A DNA stretch of 64,000 nucleotides from Bacillus sp. DNRA2 (GCF_012843265.1 NZ_JABAIT010000003.1:62001-126000); one strand, 5' to 3'. Positions 35,663 through 46,866 are shown, counted from the stretch's first letter. Translations and numbers: made by a program. Notes: generated by a model not told the origin, from the letters alone.

Positions 35663-35720
35663 GAGGCTGACTCATTATGATAAATGTACTTTTATAGCGA
35701 ATGAGTCGGCTTCTTTTTTG
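35663..35720 (+). terminator. Rho-independent terminator after rnhB
   Basis: Long stem GAGGCTGACTCATT/AATGAGTCGGCTTC (wobble pairs) with a loop of about 23 bases, followed by TTTTTTG. Confidence 0.8.
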
Positions 35721-35774
35721 TGGGCATTTCCTAAATAATAAAATTTTTAATATTTAAAATATTATTAATATGAA

Positions 35775-35789
35775 AAAATTCTGAAAATT
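35775..35789 (+). promoter_or_regulatory. CodY-box-like sequence upstream of sucC
   Basis: AAAATTCTGAAAATT matches the 15-base CodY consensus AATTTTCWGAAAATT at 13 positions. It lies about 25 bases upstream of a likely extended -10 element. The region is AT-rich, so chance is possible. Confidence 0.4.
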
Positions 35790-35811
35790 ATAACAAATTT
35801 ATGAAATTTTA

Positions 35812-35820
35812 TGTTATATT
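35812..35820 (+). promoter_or_regulatory. Likely extended -10 promoter element for sucCD
   Basis: TGTTATATT gives a TGn-TATATT extended -10 with no recognisable -35 upstream. It is about 80 bases before sucC. Promoters with an extended -10 often do without a -35. Confidence 0.4.
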
Positions 35821-35898
35821 GGTAGACATAGTAGCAATACTTTTTATACAATATTTTCACGCAGTCTATTTTTTAAGAGTTTGATAGGAGGATGGGAA

Positions 35899-37062
35899 AT
35901 GAATATCCATGAGTATCAAGGGAAAGAAATCCTCAAGACTTACGGGGTATCCGTACCGAATGGGAAAGTGGCTTTTTCAGTTGAAGAAGCAGTAGAAGTA
36001 GCAAAATCATTATCGACAAAAGTTTGTGTGGTCAAAGCACAAATCCATGCTGGAGGCCGCGGTAAAGCCGGTGGCGTTAAGGTAGCAAAGAACCTAGATG
36101 AAGTGCGTACATATGCAAATGAAATCCTAGGCAAAACTTTAGTCACACACCAAACTGGACCAGAAGGAAAAGAAGTAAAACGCTTACTTATTGAAGAAGG
36201 CTGCGACATTAAGAAAGAATATTACGTAGGTCTAGTGTTGGACCGTGCGACTTCTCATGTGGTATTAATGGCATCAGAAGAAGGTGGAACAGAAATTGAA
36301 GAAGTGGCTGAAAAAACGCCTGAAAAAATCTTTAAGGAAGAAATTGACCCAATTGTCGGCTTAACTGCTTTCCAAGCTCGCCGCATTGCGTTCAATATTA
36401 ATATTCCGAATACTCTGGTAAACCAAGCGGTTAAATTTATGCTAGGTTTGTACACAGCGTTTATCGAAAAGGATTGTTCCATTGCTGAAATTAATCCACT
36501 TGTTGTAACAGGTGATGGTAAAGTAATGGCACTAGATGCTAAGTTAAACTTTGATGCAAACGCTTTATATCGACAAAAAGATGTATTGGAATATCGCGAT
36601 CTTGATGAAGAAGATCAAAAAGAAATCGAGGCTTCAAAATACGACTTAAGTTATGTTTCCTTAGACGGAAATATCGGTTGTATGGTAAATGGAGCAGGAC
36701 TTGCGATGTCAACAATGGACATTATCAAATATTATGGCGGTGAACCCGCGAACTTCCTTGATGTTGGGGGCGGTGCGACTGCTGAGAAAGTTACAGAAGC
36801 CTTCAAAATCATTCTTTCTGATCCAAACGTTAAAGGTATTTTTGTTAATATCTTTGGAGGAATTATGAAATGTGATGTTATTGCTACAGGTGTCATTGAA
36901 GCAGCGAAACAGGTTGGTCTAGAAGTGCCACTTGTTGTTCGTTTAGAAGGAACAAACGTTGACCTTGGCAAGCAAATCCTTGGAGAATCAGGATTAAATA
37001 TCATTGCAGCGGAATCGATGGCAGATGGGGCACAAAAAATCGTTTCCCTAGTGTCGAAATAG
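35899..37062 (+). CDS. sucC: Succinyl-CoA synthetase, beta subunit
   Basis: 387-residue ADP-forming beta chain of the TCA-cycle enzyme that converts succinyl-CoA to succinate with ATP formation. [20 protein letters not shown]-grasp [40 protein letters not shown] and [13 protein letters not shown] are visible. ATG 35899 is fixed by TAGGAGGATGGG; the B. subtilis protein has 385 residues. sucD follows after 21 bases. Confidence 0.97.
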   Translation: MNIHEYQGKEILKTYGVSVPNGKVAFSVEEAVEVAKSLSTKVCVVKAQIHAGGRGKAGGVKVAKNLDEVRTYANEILGKTLVTHQTGPEGKEVKRLLIEEGCDIKKEYYVGLVLDRATSHVVLMASEEGGTEIEEVAEKTPEKIFKEEIDPIVGLTAFQARRIAFNINIPNTLVNQAVKFMLGLYTAFIEKDCSIAEINPLVVTGDGKVMALDAKLNFDANALYRQKDVLEYRDLDEEDQKEIEASKYDLSYVSLDGNIGCMVNGAGLAMSTMDIIKYYGGEPANFLDVGGGATAEKVTEAFKIILSDPNVKGIFVNIFGGIMKCDVIATGVIEAAKQVGLEVPLVVRLEGTNVDLGKQILGESGLNIIAAESMADGAQKIVSLVSK

Positions 37063-37083
37063 GATTAGAAGGGAGAATTTACG

Positions 37084-37986
37084 TTGAGCGTATATATCAA
37101 TAAAGATACAAAAGTGATTGTGCAAGGTATTACAGGGTCAACCGCATTATTTCATACAAAGCAAATGTTAGAATATGGAACAAAAATCGTTGGTGGGACT
37201 ACACCTGGAAAAGGTGGCTCTGAAGTTGAAGGTGTTCCAGTATTTAATACGGTGAAAGAAGCTGTTGAGGCGACTGGTGCAACTGCTTCCGTTATTTATG
37301 TGCCGGCACCATTTGCTGCAGATGCTATTTTAGAAGCTGTTGAGGCTGAACTTGATCTTGTTATTTGTATAACTGAGCATATTCCAGTGTTGGATATGGT
37401 AAAAGTTAAACGTTATATGGAAGGTAAGAAAACTCGCCTAGTAGGTCCAAACTGCCCAGGTGTTATTACTCCTGATGAATGTAAAATTGGGATTATGCCA
37501 GGCTATATTCATACAAAAGGCCATGTAGGAGTTGTATCTCGTTCTGGAACGTTAACATATGAGGCGGTTCATCAATTAACACAGGCCGGAATTGGTCAAT
37601 CAACAGCTGTTGGAATCGGTGGGGACCCTGTAAATGGGACAAACTTCATCGATGTGTTAAGCGCTTTCAATGAAGATCCTGACACCTATGCAGTCATCAT
37701 GATTGGCGAAATCGGCGGTACAGCGGAAGAAGAAGCTGCTCAGTGGATTAAAGCAAATATGACTAAGCCGGTCGTTGGATTTATTGGCGGACGTACTGCT
37801 CCTCCAGGAAAGCGGATGGGTCATGCTGGTGCGATTATTTCGGGCGGTAAAGGGACTGCTGATGAAAAAATCCGCGTCATGAATGAATGTGGCATAAAAG
37901 TGGCAGACACACCATCTGTTATGGGCGAAACCTTAATTCAAGTGTTAAAAGAAAAGGATTTATACGAAAAGTGTCGAACTCATTAA
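37084..37986 (+). CDS. sucD: Succinyl-CoA synthetase, alpha subunit
   Basis: 300-residue alpha chain carrying the CoA-binding fold ([27 protein letters not shown]) and the phosphorylated histidine in [14 protein letters not shown] near residue 246. Start is TTG 37084 preceded by GAAGGGAGAA. Forms the enzyme with SucC. A hairpin region follows at 38031-38078. Confidence 0.97.
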   Translation: MSVYINKDTKVIVQGITGSTALFHTKQMLEYGTKIVGGTTPGKGGSEVEGVPVFNTVKEAVEATGATASVIYVPAPFAADAILEAVEAELDLVICITEHIPVLDMVKVKRYMEGKKTRLVGPNCPGVITPDECKIGIMPGYIHTKGHVGVVSRSGTLTYEAVHQLTQAGIGQSTAVGIGGDPVNGTNFIDVLSAFNEDPDTYAVIMIGEIGGTAEEEAAQWIKANMTKPVVGFIGGRTAPPGKRMGHAGAIISGGKGTADEKIRVMNECGIKVADTPSVMGETLIQVLKEKDLYEKCRTH

Positions 37987-38030
37987 GAGTGAGTCAGAAC
38001 TTTTTTAACAGCTTCTAGTAAAAAAGTAAA

Positions 38031-38078
38031 GGGGAGGACTTATCACGGTGTGATTTAACACGGATAAGTTTTCCTCTT
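38031..38078 (+). terminator. Possible terminator hairpin after sucD
   Basis: GAGGACTTATC can pair with GATAAGTTTTCCTC (a few unpaired bases), with an inner TGT/ACA pairing. The following TTATCCTC is a poor T run, so this may be a weak terminator or an RNA 3' end stabiliser. Confidence 0.4.
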
Positions 38079-38176
38079 ATCCTCATGTAGATTTCCTCTA
38101 TCACCAGTCTTTATTTCTTTCCATGTCAGTTTCTATTTTGAATATTTTGTGAATCATTTCACTTGGAGGTTTTTTG

Positions 38177-39052
38177 ATGGATATGGATTTATTTAGACAA
38201 AAGCTCCTTTTGCTGCATCATTGGAAGGGTGTCGGTTGGAATGCGATTTATCATATTTTGAAAGCTGATCCGACGCTTTCGTCAATAAACGAATTTACAA
38301 TTGCAGAGCTGAAACAAAATTTCCTTCTTCCTACACGCTCAACACCCTACAAAGATCTACAACTGGATTCGACAATATCTCTCCTCGAAGGCTATGGAAG
38401 TAGCCGCATCATCCCGATTACTATTTTTGATGATCATTATCCAACATTACTAAAAGAAATCTATCAACCACCGTGGGTGATATTTGCAAAAGGAGATATC
38501 AATTTGTTACATCATCCAAAGAAACTCGCAGTGGTGGGTGCAAGAAAAGCCACAACATACGGGAAACTAGCGATTCAACTGTTATTTCCAGATTTAATCC
38601 GGTCAGGATATGCGATAGTGAGCGGCCTTGCCAGGGGCATTGATGCAATTAGTCATGAAACAGCAATGAACTATGGTGGACGAACTATTGCAGTGATAGC
38701 TGGTGGAATTAATCATATATATCCAAAGGAAAATCTAATCCTAGCACAACGGATGCTAAACGAACAATTAATAATTTCAGAATTTCCACCAGACACAAGA
38801 CCAGAACGATGGCATTTTCCGCTCAGAAATCGGATCATTAGCGGAATAAGCAGTGGCACATTAATTGTCGAAGCAGAAAAAAGAAGTGGCTCTTTAATTA
38901 CCGCCAATTATGCATTGCATGAGGGAAGAGAGGTATTTGCGATTCCGGGAAGTATTCTAAATCCACTATCTGTTGGGACCAATGAATTAATCCAACAGGG
39001 TGCAAAGCTCGTGAAAACAGTTCAGGATATTACGGAGGAATTAGCATTTTAA
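38177..39052 (+). CDS. dprA: DNA-processing protein DprA (Smf)
   Basis: 291-residue protein that loads RecA on single-stranded DNA taken up during natural transformation. The Rossmann-type fold shows VVGARKATTYGKLAIQLL, GYAIVSGLARGIDAISHETA, GGRTIAVIAGGINHIYP and FPLRNRIISGISSGTLIVEA. The C-terminal winged-helix seen in some DprA proteins is absent, as in B. subtilis Smf. ATG 38177 is fixed by TTGGAGG seven bases upstream. Confidence 0.95.
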   Translation: MDMDLFRQKLLLLHHWKGVGWNAIYHILKADPTLSSINEFTIAELKQNFLLPTRSTPYKDLQLDSTISLLEGYGSSRIIPITIFDDHYPTLLKEIYQPPWVIFAKGDINLLHHPKKLAVVGARKATTYGKLAIQLLFPDLIRSGYAIVSGLARGIDAISHETAMNYGGRTIAVIAGGINHIYPKENLILAQRMLNEQLIISEFPPDTRPERWHFPLRNRIISGISSGTLIVEAEKRSGSLITANYALHEGREVFAIPGSILNPLSVGTNELIQQGAKLVKTVQDITEELAF

Positions 39053-39198
39053 TGGCTTTGTTTAGCATGATAAATCTTACAAAAAAATGACTTTTTTAAA
39101 TTATTTTTATAAAAAAGGTTGAAATTATTGCCAATCTGTTATACATTTTGCAACAGATATTCATCGTGTGTTTCATACTTTTTTTTCGATTATGTATG

Positions 39199-39212
39199 TG
39201 AAAACGTTTTCT
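39199..39212 (+). promoter_or_regulatory. cre-like palindrome upstream of topA
   Basis: TGAAAACGTTTTCT matches the CcpA site consensus TGNAARCGNWWWCA at all but the last base and contains the perfect palindrome GAAAACGTTTTC. It lies about 15 bases before the -35 of the topA promoter. Binding is unproven. Confidence 0.4.
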
Positions 39213-39226
39213 GTTTTTATTTTTAA

Positions 39227-39256
39227 TTGACAAATTGAATTTGTTTGTTCAATAAT
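39227..39256 (+). promoter_or_regulatory. SigmaA-type promoter for topA
   Basis: -35 TTGACA at 39227-39232 (perfect), 18-bp spacer, -10 AATAAT at 39251-39256, about 70 bases before topA. The 275-base gap after dprA holds this promoter, the cre-like palindrome and otherwise nothing clear. Confidence 0.55.
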
Positions 39257-39327
39257 AGTGATTAATTTATTTAACCAATATCTTGAAATGAAGATTTGCG
39301 AATAATCCCTCTAAGGAGGACTACTGG

Positions 39328-41409
39328 ATGTCAGATTATCTTGTAATCGTTGAATCACCAGCAAAAGCTAAAACGATTGAACGGTATCTTGGGAAAAAAT
39401 ATAAAGTGAAAGCATCTATGGGCCATGTCCGCGATTTGCCAAAAAGCCAAATGGGTGTAAACATAGATGATAATTATAACTATGACTTAAAATACATAAC
39501 GATCCGCGGTAAGGGTCCGGTATTGAAGGAATTAAAAACAGCTGCCAAAAAAGCGAAAAAAATCTTTCTCGCGGCTGACCCCGATAGAGAAGGTGAAGCT
39601 ATTGCCTGGCACTTAGCTCACACTTTGAATGTCGATATTCATTCCGATTGTCGCGTTGTATTTAATGAAATCACTAAGGACGCGATTACGGAATCATTTA
39701 AAAACCCACGGCCAATTAATATGGACTTGGTGGATGCTCAACAAGCAAGACGGGTTCTAGACCGATTAGTGGGTTATAATATTAGTCCACTTTTATGGAA
39801 AAAGGTGAAGAAGGGTTTAAGCGCCGGCCGAGTTCAATCTGTCGCCGTTAAACTCATCATGGATCGTGAAAAGGAAATTAAAGATTTTGTCCCAGAAGAA
39901 TATTGGACGATTTCCGCTGAGTTTTTAAAAGGGACCGAAGCTTTTGAAGCAAGCTTTTATGGGATAGGCGACGAGAAAGTCGAGCTTAAAACGGAAGCTG
40001 AAGTAAAGGCGGTATTAGCCAAACTTAAAGGGAATTCCTTTACCGTTGACTCCGTGACCAAGAAGGAACGAAGACGAAATCCGGCTTTGCCATTTACGAC
40101 TTCATCCTTGCAGCAGGAAGCAGCACGTAAGTTGAACTTTAGAGCTAAGAAAACGATGATGCTTGCTCAACAGCTTTATGAAGGGATCGATCTTGGATCT
40201 GAAGGAACAGTTGGTTTAATCACCTACATGAGAACAGATTCAACGAGGGTTTCTGATCTCGCTCAAAATGAAGCGGTGGAGTATATTAAAAGTACCTTCG
40301 GTGATGCTTATTTGCAAACTGAAAAGCGGAAGGAAAAGAAGCAAACCAATGCACAGGATGCCCATGAAGCAATCCGTCCAACCAGTACAGGTCGTGAACC
40401 GAATAGCTTGAAGGAGTTCTTAGGGCGCGATCAACTTCGCTTATACAAATTAATCTGGGAGCGTTTTGTTGCGAGTCAAATGGCCTCAGCGGTCATGGAT
40501 ACAATGAGTGTCGATTTGAAAAATGGTGACGTAACTTTCCGAGCTACAGGTTCAAAAATCAAGTTTCCTGGATTTATGAAAGTGTATGTTGAAGGAACGG
40601 ATGACCAAACTGAAGAACGCGAAAAAATGTTGCCTGACTTAGTAAGTAAAGATAAGGTGTTAAAAAAAGATATCGAACCCAAACAGCATTTCACTCAACC
40701 GCCGCCACGTTATACGGAAGCGAGACTGGTTAAAACTTTAGAGGAATTAGGAATAGGTAGACCATCCACCTATGCTCCAACCTTGGATACCATCCAAAAA
40801 CGTGGATATATTGCATTAGATAATAAACGATTTATACCGACGGAGTTAGGAGAAATTGTCACAGAATTAATTTGGGAGTTTTTCCCGGAGATTCTGAATG
40901 TTGATTTCACTGCTACGATGGAACAAAATCTTGATAATATCGAGGATGGGAAAGTAAATTGGATTAAAATCATTGATGAATTTTATCGTGATTTTGAAAA
41001 GCATCTCGCAATAGCTGAAGTGGAAATGCAGAAGGTTGAAATAAAAGATGAACCTGCAGGTGAAGATTGTGAACAATGTGGCAGCCCAATGGTATTTAAA
41101 ATGGGACGCTATGGAAAATTCATGGCCTGTAGCAATTTCCCTGATTGTCGGAACACTAAGCCGATTGTTAAGGATATCGGCGTGAAATGTCCTACCTGTA
41201 AGGAAGGAAATATCATTGAACGCAAGAGCAAAAAGCGGCGTATCTTTTATGGTTGTGATCAATACCCTGGATGCGAGTTTCTCTCTTGGGATAAACCTTT
41301 ACCACGAAATTGTCCAAAATGTGACAATTTGCTAGTGGAAAAGAAATTGAAAAAGGGTGTCCAAGTTCAGTGCATTAAATGTGATTACAAGGAAGAGCAG
41401 CAAAAGTAA
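39328..41409 (+). CDS. topA: DNA topoisomerase I
   Basis: 693-residue type IA topoisomerase that relaxes negative supercoils. N-terminal Toprim domain ([18 protein letters not shown]; acidic [14 protein letters not shown]), central strand-passage domain with the active-site tyrosine in [13 protein letters not shown] (about residue 300), and C-terminal zinc ribbons with cysteine pairs in [30 protein letters not shown] and [12 protein letters not shown]. The length equals that of B. subtilis TopA (691). Ribosome-binding site CTAAGGAGGAC. Confidence 0.98.
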   Translation: MSDYLVIVESPAKAKTIERYLGKKYKVKASMGHVRDLPKSQMGVNIDDNYNYDLKYITIRGKGPVLKELKTAAKKAKKIFLAADPDREGEAIAWHLAHTLNVDIHSDCRVVFNEITKDAITESFKNPRPINMDLVDAQQARRVLDRLVGYNISPLLWKKVKKGLSAGRVQSVAVKLIMDREKEIKDFVPEEYWTISAEFLKGTEAFEASFYGIGDEKVELKTEAEVKAVLAKLKGNSFTVDSVTKKERRRNPALPFTTSSLQQEAARKLNFRAKKTMMLAQQLYEGIDLGSEGTVGLITYMRTDSTRVSDLAQNEAVEYIKSTFGDAYLQTEKRKEKKQTNAQDAHEAIRPTSTGREPNSLKEFLGRDQLRLYKLIWERFVASQMASAVMDTMSVDLKNGDVTFRATGSKIKFPGFMKVYVEGTDDQTEEREKMLPDLVSKDKVLKKDIEPKQHFTQPPPRYTEARLVKTLEELGIGRPSTYAPTLDTIQKRGYIALDNKRFIPTELGEIVTELIWEFFPEILNVDFTATMEQNLDNIEDGKVNWIKIIDEFYRDFEKHLAIAEVEMQKVEIKDEPAGEDCEQCGSPMVFKMGRYGKFMACSNFPDCRNTKPIVKDIGVKCPTCKEGNIIERKSKKRRIFYGCDQYPGCEFLSWDKPLPRNCPKCDNLLVEKKLKKGVQVQCIKCDYKEEQQK

Positions 41410-41568
41410 GGGTGAGCATCGTGCTCACTCTTTTTTATGGTAAGGACGCCTTGCACTTTTCTAATGTGAAACTTTTTACTTAATTTTTCGTATGGATAAA
41501 GGTAAAATGGATAGGATTGTGGGTAAAGTAATACTGGTTTGTACATAACCATCGGGAGGATATATTTA

Positions 41569-42873
41569 ATGGAAGTAATTGTTAATGTTATTGGTGCTGG
41601 CTTAGCGGGTAGTGAAGCGGCATGGCAAATCGCAGAGCGTGGCATAAAAGTCCGACTTTATGAAATGAGGCCTGTTAAGCAAACACCAGCACATCATACT
41701 GATAAATTTGCCGAGCTTGTTTGTAGTAATTCTTTACGTGCTAATACATTAACCAATGCAGTCGGTGTATTAAAAGAAGAAATGCGGAAGCTAAATTCAG
41801 TTATCATCAGTTCTGCTGATGCTTGTGCAGTTCCTGCTGGAGGAGCGCTTGCGGTTGACCGTCATGAATTCGCCTCACGGGTAACGAACTTAGTTAAAGG
41901 CCATCCGAATGTGACGGTTATCCATGAGGAAGTTACTGAAATTCCGGAAGGACCAACCGTGATTGCTACCGGACCATTAACAAGTGAAGCTTTGTCTCAT
42001 AAACTTAAAGACATTACGGGTGAAGAATATTTATATTTTTATGACGCAGCTGCACCTATTCTTGAAAAAGAAAGCATAAATATGGATAAGGTATACTTAA
42101 AATCCCGTTATGATAAAGGAGAAGCTGCTTATTTAAATTGTCCCATGACTGAGGAAGAATTCAATCGCTTTTACGAAGCACTTATTACAGCTGAAACAGT
42201 TCCATTAAAGGAATTTGAAAAGGAAGTCTTTTTTGAAGGTTGTATGCCGATTGAGGTAATGGCAAGTCGCGGTAAGAAAACAATGTTATTTGGACCGATG
42301 AAACCGGTTGGTTTAGAGGATCCTCGTACAGGAAAGCGACCTTTCGCAGTTGTCCAGTTACGGCAAGATGATGCAGCGGGAACTCTATATAATATTGTTG
42401 GTTTCCAAACTCATTTAAAGTGGGGTCCACAAAAAGAGGTCCTTTCGTTAATACCTGGATTAGAGCAAGCAGAAATTGTTCGTTATGGTGTCATGCATCG
42501 TAACACATTTATTAATTCTCCAAAGGTTTTAAAGGCAACCTATCAATTAGGAACAAGGGATGATCTTTTCTTTGCGGGACAAATGACAGGTGTTGAGGGC
42601 TATGTAGAATCAGCGGCTAGTGGCTTAATTGCAGGCCTTAATGTAGCGAGATTGGTGCAGGGCAAGGAGCCGGTTGTATTCCCGATCGAAACAGCAATTG
42701 GCAGTATGGCTCATTATATTACGACAGCTAATCCAAAAAGATTCCAGCCAATGAATGCTAATTTTGGTTTATTACCTGAATTACCGGAGAGAATTAAAGG
42801 TAAGAAGGAAAGATATGAACAACTTGCGAACAGAGCGTTAGAAACAATTCAGAACTTTGTGAAAAGTTTGTAA
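41569..42873 (+). CDS. trmFO: Folate-dependent tRNA (uracil54-C5)-methyltransferase TrmFO (Gid)
   Basis: 434-residue FAD enzyme that makes ribothymidine at tRNA position 54 using methylene-tetrahydrofolate. The FAD-binding [21 protein letters not shown] is at the N-terminus; [11 protein letters not shown] carries the catalytic-type cysteine; [18 protein letters not shown] and [11 protein letters not shown] lie in the C-terminal half. ATG 41569 is fixed by CGGGAGGA. First gene of trmFO-xerC-hslV-hslU-codY. Confidence 0.96.
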   Translation: MEVIVNVIGAGLAGSEAAWQIAERGIKVRLYEMRPVKQTPAHHTDKFAELVCSNSLRANTLTNAVGVLKEEMRKLNSVIISSADACAVPAGGALAVDRHEFASRVTNLVKGHPNVTVIHEEVTEIPEGPTVIATGPLTSEALSHKLKDITGEEYLYFYDAAAPILEKESINMDKVYLKSRYDKGEAAYLNCPMTEEEFNRFYEALITAETVPLKEFEKEVFFEGCMPIEVMASRGKKTMLFGPMKPVGLEDPRTGKRPFAVVQLRQDDAAGTLYNIVGFQTHLKWGPQKEVLSLIPGLEQAEIVRYGVMHRNTFINSPKVLKATYQLGTRDDLFFAGQMTGVEGYVESAASGLIAGLNVARLVQGKEPVVFPIETAIGSMAHYITTANPKRFQPMNANFGLLPELPERIKGKKERYEQLANRALETIQNFVKSL

Positions 42874-42934
42874 AGTTTATTGTAAAGCTATATATATTAT
42901 GATAATATTTAGTAGCCTTTGTGAGGTGGCTAAA

Positions 42935-43837
42935 ATGTCGGCAAATGTGAACGTTTCTTTAAAGTTATTTATTGAATATTTACAAATTGAGAAGAATTGT
43001 TCAGAATATACAATTGAACATTATCAACATGACATTAGAGATTTCTCTATGTTCATGGCTGAGCAAGCAATTGAAGGGTATGAACAGGTAAAATATGCTG
43101 ATGTCAGACTTTATTTAACAAAGCTATACGAGAAAAATCTTGCCAGAAAAACAGTTGCTAGAAGAATTTCCTGCATGCGGAGTTTTTATCGATTTCTGCT
43201 TCGAGAAGAGCTAATCGATGAAAACCCATTCTCGTTAGTGTCGATTCCTAAAATAGAAAAGCATCTACCCTCTTTTTTTTATGATTCCGAACTGGACGAA
43301 CTTTTCAAAGCTTGTGATATATCAACTCCGCTTGGGCAAAGAAACAAGGCGTTGTTAGAGCTTTTATATGCTACGGGTATCCGGGTAAGTGAATTATGTA
43401 AAATCACCTTAAAAGATTTGGATATGTTCGTTTCGACAGTTTTGGTTAATGGAAAAGGGAAAAAACAAAGATATGTTCCATTTGGAAGCTTTGCACACGA
43501 TGCTTTAGAGTTATACATACAACAGGGGCGACATAAAATCGTTATGAATAAAGAAGACCATGGTATGCTTTTTGTGAATTTTCGTGGTGGTCCATTGACT
43601 CCGCGTGGTGTTCGCAAAATCCTGAATTCAATCATGGATAAGTCAGCAATAAGCGGAAAAATTCATCCGCATATGCTCCGTCACACCTTTGCCACACATT
43701 TATTAAACAATGGTGCAGATATGCGTACTGTCCAAGAGCTACTGGGGCATTCAGAGCTATCATCGACACAGATTTATACGCATGTTACGAAGGAATTTTT
43801 AAAGGATACGTATATGTCTCATCATCCTAGAGCCTAA
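42935..43837 (+). CDS. xerC: Tyrosine recombinase XerC (CodV)
   Basis: 300-residue site-specific recombinase that with XerD resolves chromosome dimers at dif. The N-terminal SAM-like core-binding domain (YLQIEKNCSEYTIEHYQHDI) is followed by the catalytic domain with the R-H-R-H-Y set: R in ATGIRVSEL, HMLRHTFATHLL, GHSELSSTQIYTHV (nucleophile tyrosine). ATG 42935 with GTGAGGTGG upstream gives the family length. It is the core-genome XerC and not a phage integrase. Confidence 0.95.
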   Translation: MSANVNVSLKLFIEYLQIEKNCSEYTIEHYQHDIRDFSMFMAEQAIEGYEQVKYADVRLYLTKLYEKNLARKTVARRISCMRSFYRFLLREELIDENPFSLVSIPKIEKHLPSFFYDSELDELFKACDISTPLGQRNKALLELLYATGIRVSELCKITLKDLDMFVSTVLVNGKGKKQRYVPFGSFAHDALELYIQQGRHKIVMNKEDHGMLFVNFRGGPLTPRGVRKILNSIMDKSAISGKIHPHMLRHTFATHLLNNGADMRTVQELLGHSELSSTQIYTHVTKEFLKDTYMSHHPRA

Positions 43838-43860
43838 GTAGGAAGAAAGGGGTTTAGTAC

Positions 43861-44403
43861 ATGTCTCAATTGCATGCAACAACAATTTTTGCTGTTCGCC
43901 ATGATGGAAATTGTGCGATGGCTGGTGACGGTCAAGTTACATTTGGAAATGCCGTTGTGATGAAACACACAGCAAGAAAAGTTAGAAAATTGTTTAATGG
44001 AAAAGTAATCGCTGGTTTTGCTGGATCAGTTGCAGATGCTTTTACTTTATTTGAAATGTTTGAAGGAAAGCTTGAGGAGTATAATGGCAATCTTCAAAGA
44101 GCAGCTGTTGAACTGGCAAAGCAATGGCGAAGTGATAAAGTTTTAAGGCGTCTTGAAGCCATGTTAATTGTGATGAATCAACAGGATTTGTTGTTAATCT
44201 CAGGTACTGGTGAAGTAATTGAACCGGATGACGGTATATTAGCCATTGGTTCTGGAGGCAATTATGCGCTTGCAGCAGGGCGCGCCTTGAAAAAGTATTC
44301 CGGTGAGCATTTAACCGCACGAGAAATTGCCCGTTCAGCGCTTGAAATTGCTTCAGAAATATGTGTTTACACAAATGGCAATATTATTGTGGAAGAGCTG
44401 TAA
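43861..44403 (+). CDS. hslV: ATP-dependent protease proteolytic subunit HslV (ClpQ)
   Basis: 180-residue proteasome-beta-like peptidase of the HslUV (CodWX) complex. It starts [17 protein letters not shown]. coli HslV begins with Met then the catalytic TTI; this protein has extra residues ahead of the TTI, like B. subtilis ClpQ, which uses an N-terminal serine instead of threonine. Ser2 here fits that. [20 protein letters not shown] and [16 protein letters not shown] are family blocks. Strong AAGGGG ribosome-binding site; hslU follows after 20 bases. Confidence 0.96.
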   Translation: MSQLHATTIFAVRHDGNCAMAGDGQVTFGNAVVMKHTARKVRKLFNGKVIAGFAGSVADAFTLFEMFEGKLEEYNGNLQRAAVELAKQWRSDKVLRRLEAMLIVMNQQDLLLISGTGEVIEPDDGILAIGSGGNYALAAGRALKKYSGEHLTAREIARSALEIASEICVYTNGNIIVEEL

Positions 44404-44423
44404 ACGAAAGGAGACTTGAAGTT

Positions 44424-45833
44424 ATGGGAAAAATGACTACGTTAACGCCTCGTCAAATCGTTGAAAGGCTCGATCAATATATTGTCGGCCAAAAGGACGC
44501 AAAAAAAGCAGTTGCAGTAGCACTTCGAAATCGGTATCGCCGAAACCTATTAGCTGAGAATCTTCGTGATGAAATCGTTCCAAAAAACATTTTAATGATT
44601 GGACCAACTGGGGTAGGGAAAACGGAAATTGCCCGTCGTATCGCTAAAATAGTTGGGGCTCCATTTATTAAGGTGGAAGCAACAAAATTTACTGAGGTTG
44701 GATATGTGGGTCGCGATGTTGAATCAATGGTTCGCGATTTGGTAGAAACCTCAATTCGGCTAGTTAAAGAGGAAAAAATGTTAAAGGTTAAAGATCGAGC
44801 TGAAGAGAATGCCAACCGTCGTTTAGTTGATTTGCTTGTTCCAACTAAAAAGAAGGCTTCAACCTACAAAAATCCTCTTGAAATGCTGTTTGGTGGTAAT
44901 ACTGCCCAAAACGACCAAGTAGAACAGGACTCAGACCAAGAAGCGTCCAATTATGAAAAACGTCGTGCGGTTCAGGAAAAACTGGCAAGCGGTGCTTTGG
45001 AAAATGAAGTCGTTACCGTAGAAGTTGAAGAACAGCAACCATCGATGTTTGACATGCTCCAAGGTTCTGGTATGGAACAAATGGGTATGAATATGCAGGA
45101 TGCATTAAGTAATTTTATGCCAAAACGCCGTAAAAAACGGAAACTGACTGTAAGTGAAGCTAGAAAAGTTCTAACAAATGAAGAAGCGCAAAAATTAATC
45201 GATATGGATGAAGTAACGAGTGAAGCTGTCAGAAAGGCAGAACAAACTGGTATCATTTTTATCGATGAAATTGATAAAATTGCGAGCAAAAATTCTGGTG
45301 GCTCATCTGCTGATGTCTCACGGGAAGGTGTTCAAAGAGACATTCTTCCGGTTGTTGAAGGTTCAACGGTGGTCACAAAGTATGGCTCGGTTAAAACGGA
45401 TTTTATTCTATTTATTGCAGCGGGTGCTTTCCATATGGCAAAGCCATCTGATTTAATCCCGGAGTTACAAGGACGTTTTCCAATTAGAGTGGAATTAACG
45501 AAACTGACAGTAGATGATTTTGTGAAAATTTTAGTTGAGCCAGATAATGCTTTGATTAAACAATATCAAGCATTATTGGAAACTGAAGGTATACAAATTG
45601 AATTTTCTGACGATGCTATACGTAAGATTGCTGAAGTGGCATTTGAAGTGAATCAGGATACCGACAATATTGGCGCAAGACGTTTGCATACCATTCTTGA
45701 AAAGCTTCTCGAGGATTTATCCTTCGAAGCGCCGGAAATTACCTTAGAAAAAATTACGATTACACCTCAATACGTAGAAGAGAAACTTGGAGCCATTTCT
45801 AGAGATAAAGATTTAAGTCAATTTATCCTCTAA
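44424..45833 (+). CDS. hslU: HslUV protease ATPase subunit HslU (ClpY)
   Basis: 469-residue AAA+ unfoldase that feeds substrates to HslV. Starts [20 protein letters not shown]; Walker [16 protein letters not shown] near residue 60; an inserted I domain (about residues 110-240) rich in charged residues; Walker [12 protein letters not shown]; sensor-2 [21 protein letters not shown]. The C-terminal tail LSQFIL is the segment that inserts into HslV. ATG 44424 preceded by AAAGGAG. Confidence 0.97.
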   Translation: MGKMTTLTPRQIVERLDQYIVGQKDAKKAVAVALRNRYRRNLLAENLRDEIVPKNILMIGPTGVGKTEIARRIAKIVGAPFIKVEATKFTEVGYVGRDVESMVRDLVETSIRLVKEEKMLKVKDRAEENANRRLVDLLVPTKKKASTYKNPLEMLFGGNTAQNDQVEQDSDQEASNYEKRRAVQEKLASGALENEVVTVEVEEQQPSMFDMLQGSGMEQMGMNMQDALSNFMPKRRKKRKLTVSEARKVLTNEEAQKLIDMDEVTSEAVRKAEQTGIIFIDEIDKIASKNSGGSSADVSREGVQRDILPVVEGSTVVTKYGSVKTDFILFIAAGAFHMAKPSDLIPELQGRFPIRVELTKLTVDDFVKILVEPDNALIKQYQALLETEGIQIEFSDDAIRKIAEVAFEVNQDTDNIGARRLHTILEKLLEDLSFEAPEITLEKITITPQYVEEKLGAISRDKDLSQFIL

Positions 45834-45940
45834 TCAATCCGGCAATAAAATATGGGTGAATAACCTTTTGGTTTTTAAAATAGAGAAAAATACACAATAA
45901 AATATGATGTTTTGTTTGAAGCACATAGGAGGAAGAATTA

Positions 45941-46720
45941 ATGGATTTATTAACAAAAACTAGAACAATCAACGCAATGCTGCAAAGAGCTGCAGGTAAA
46001 CCTGTAAACTTCAAAGAAATGGCCGAAACTCTACGAAATGTAATCGAGGCAAATGTTTTCGTTGTAAGTCGTCGTGGTAAATTATTAGGATTTGCAATTA
46101 AACAATCCATTGAAAATGAACGTATGAAAAAAATGCTTGAGGACCGTCAATTCCCTGAAGATTATACAAAGAGCTTGTTTAATATACAAGAAACATCTTC
46201 AAACATCGATATTGAAAGTGAGTACTCTGCATTTCCGTATGAAAATAAAGCATTATTCACTTCTGGCTTAACAACAATTGTTCCTATTATCGGTGGTGGT
46301 GAGCGTTTAGGTACACTCATTTTATCACGCCTGGAAGAAAATTTCCTTGATGATGATTTAATTTTAGCTGAGTACGGTGCAACTGTAGTAGGAATGGAAA
46401 TTCTTCGCGAAAAATCTGAAGAAATTGAAGAAGAAGCACGTAGTAAAGCGGTTGTTCAAATGGCGATCAGTTCGCTTTCTTATAGTGAGCTAGAGGCGAT
46501 TGAACACATTTTTGAAGAACTAAACGGCAATGAAGGATTATTAGTTGCATCAAAAATTGCTGACCGTGTTGGCATCACTCGTTCTGTGATTGTAAATGCG
46601 CTTCGTAAACTTGAAAGTGCAGGCGTTATTGAATCACGTTCATTAGGGATGAAAGGAACTTACATTAAAGTTCTTAATGACAAATTCCTTGTTGAACTAG
46701 ATAAATTAAAGTCTAACTAA
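45941..46720 (+). CDS. codY: GTP- and branched-chain-amino-acid-sensing repressor CodY
   Basis: 259-residue global regulator of metabolism in stationary phase. The N-terminal GAF domain (about 1-150) binds Ile/Leu/Val, a linker follows, and the C-terminal winged HTH is [20 protein letters not shown] (about residues 203-222). Length and order xerC-hslV-hslU-codY match B. subtilis. AGGAGGAAG ribosome-binding site. A strong terminator follows; in B. subtilis the flagellar operon comes next, here rpsB. Confidence 0.98.
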   Translation: MDLLTKTRTINAMLQRAAGKPVNFKEMAETLRNVIEANVFVVSRRGKLLGFAIKQSIENERMKKMLEDRQFPEDYTKSLFNIQETSSNIDIESEYSAFPYENKALFTSGLTTIVPIIGGGERLGTLILSRLEENFLDDDLILAEYGATVVGMEILREKSEEIEEEARSKAVVQMAISSLSYSELEAIEHIFEELNGNEGLLVASKIADRVGITRSVIVNALRKLESAGVIESRSLGMKGTYIKVLNDKFLVELDKLKSN

Positions 46721-46737
46721 TAGCTGGTTGAGATCAA

Positions 46738-46775
46738 AACCCAGATAGATTTATAATCTATTTGGGTTTTTTATT
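46738..46775 (+). terminator. Rho-independent terminator after codY
   Basis: Long stem AACCCAGATAGATT/AATCTATTTGGGTT (one G-U) around a central TA-rich palindrome, then TTTTTATTTC. Confidence 0.88.
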
Positions 46776-46817
46776 TCTTGGATTAGGAAATTTTCTGCTT
46801 TGGACACAGGAAGCGCT

Positions 46818-46847
46818 TGATTGTCGAAACGGTTTATGCTATATTAG
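46818..46847 (+). promoter_or_regulatory. SigmaA-type promoter for rpsB
   Basis: -35 TTGATT at 46818-46823, 18-bp spacer, -10 TATTAG at 46842-46847. It gives a leader of about 110 bases containing the fold at 46867-46927. Confidence 0.5.
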
Positions 46848-46866
46848 TTGATGGTGTTAATACACA

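Noticed and set aside
42935-43837. Phage integrase / mobile element at xerC
   Set aside because: Length, motifs and position between trmFO and hslV identify the core chromosomal XerC; no att repeats or phage genes are nearby.
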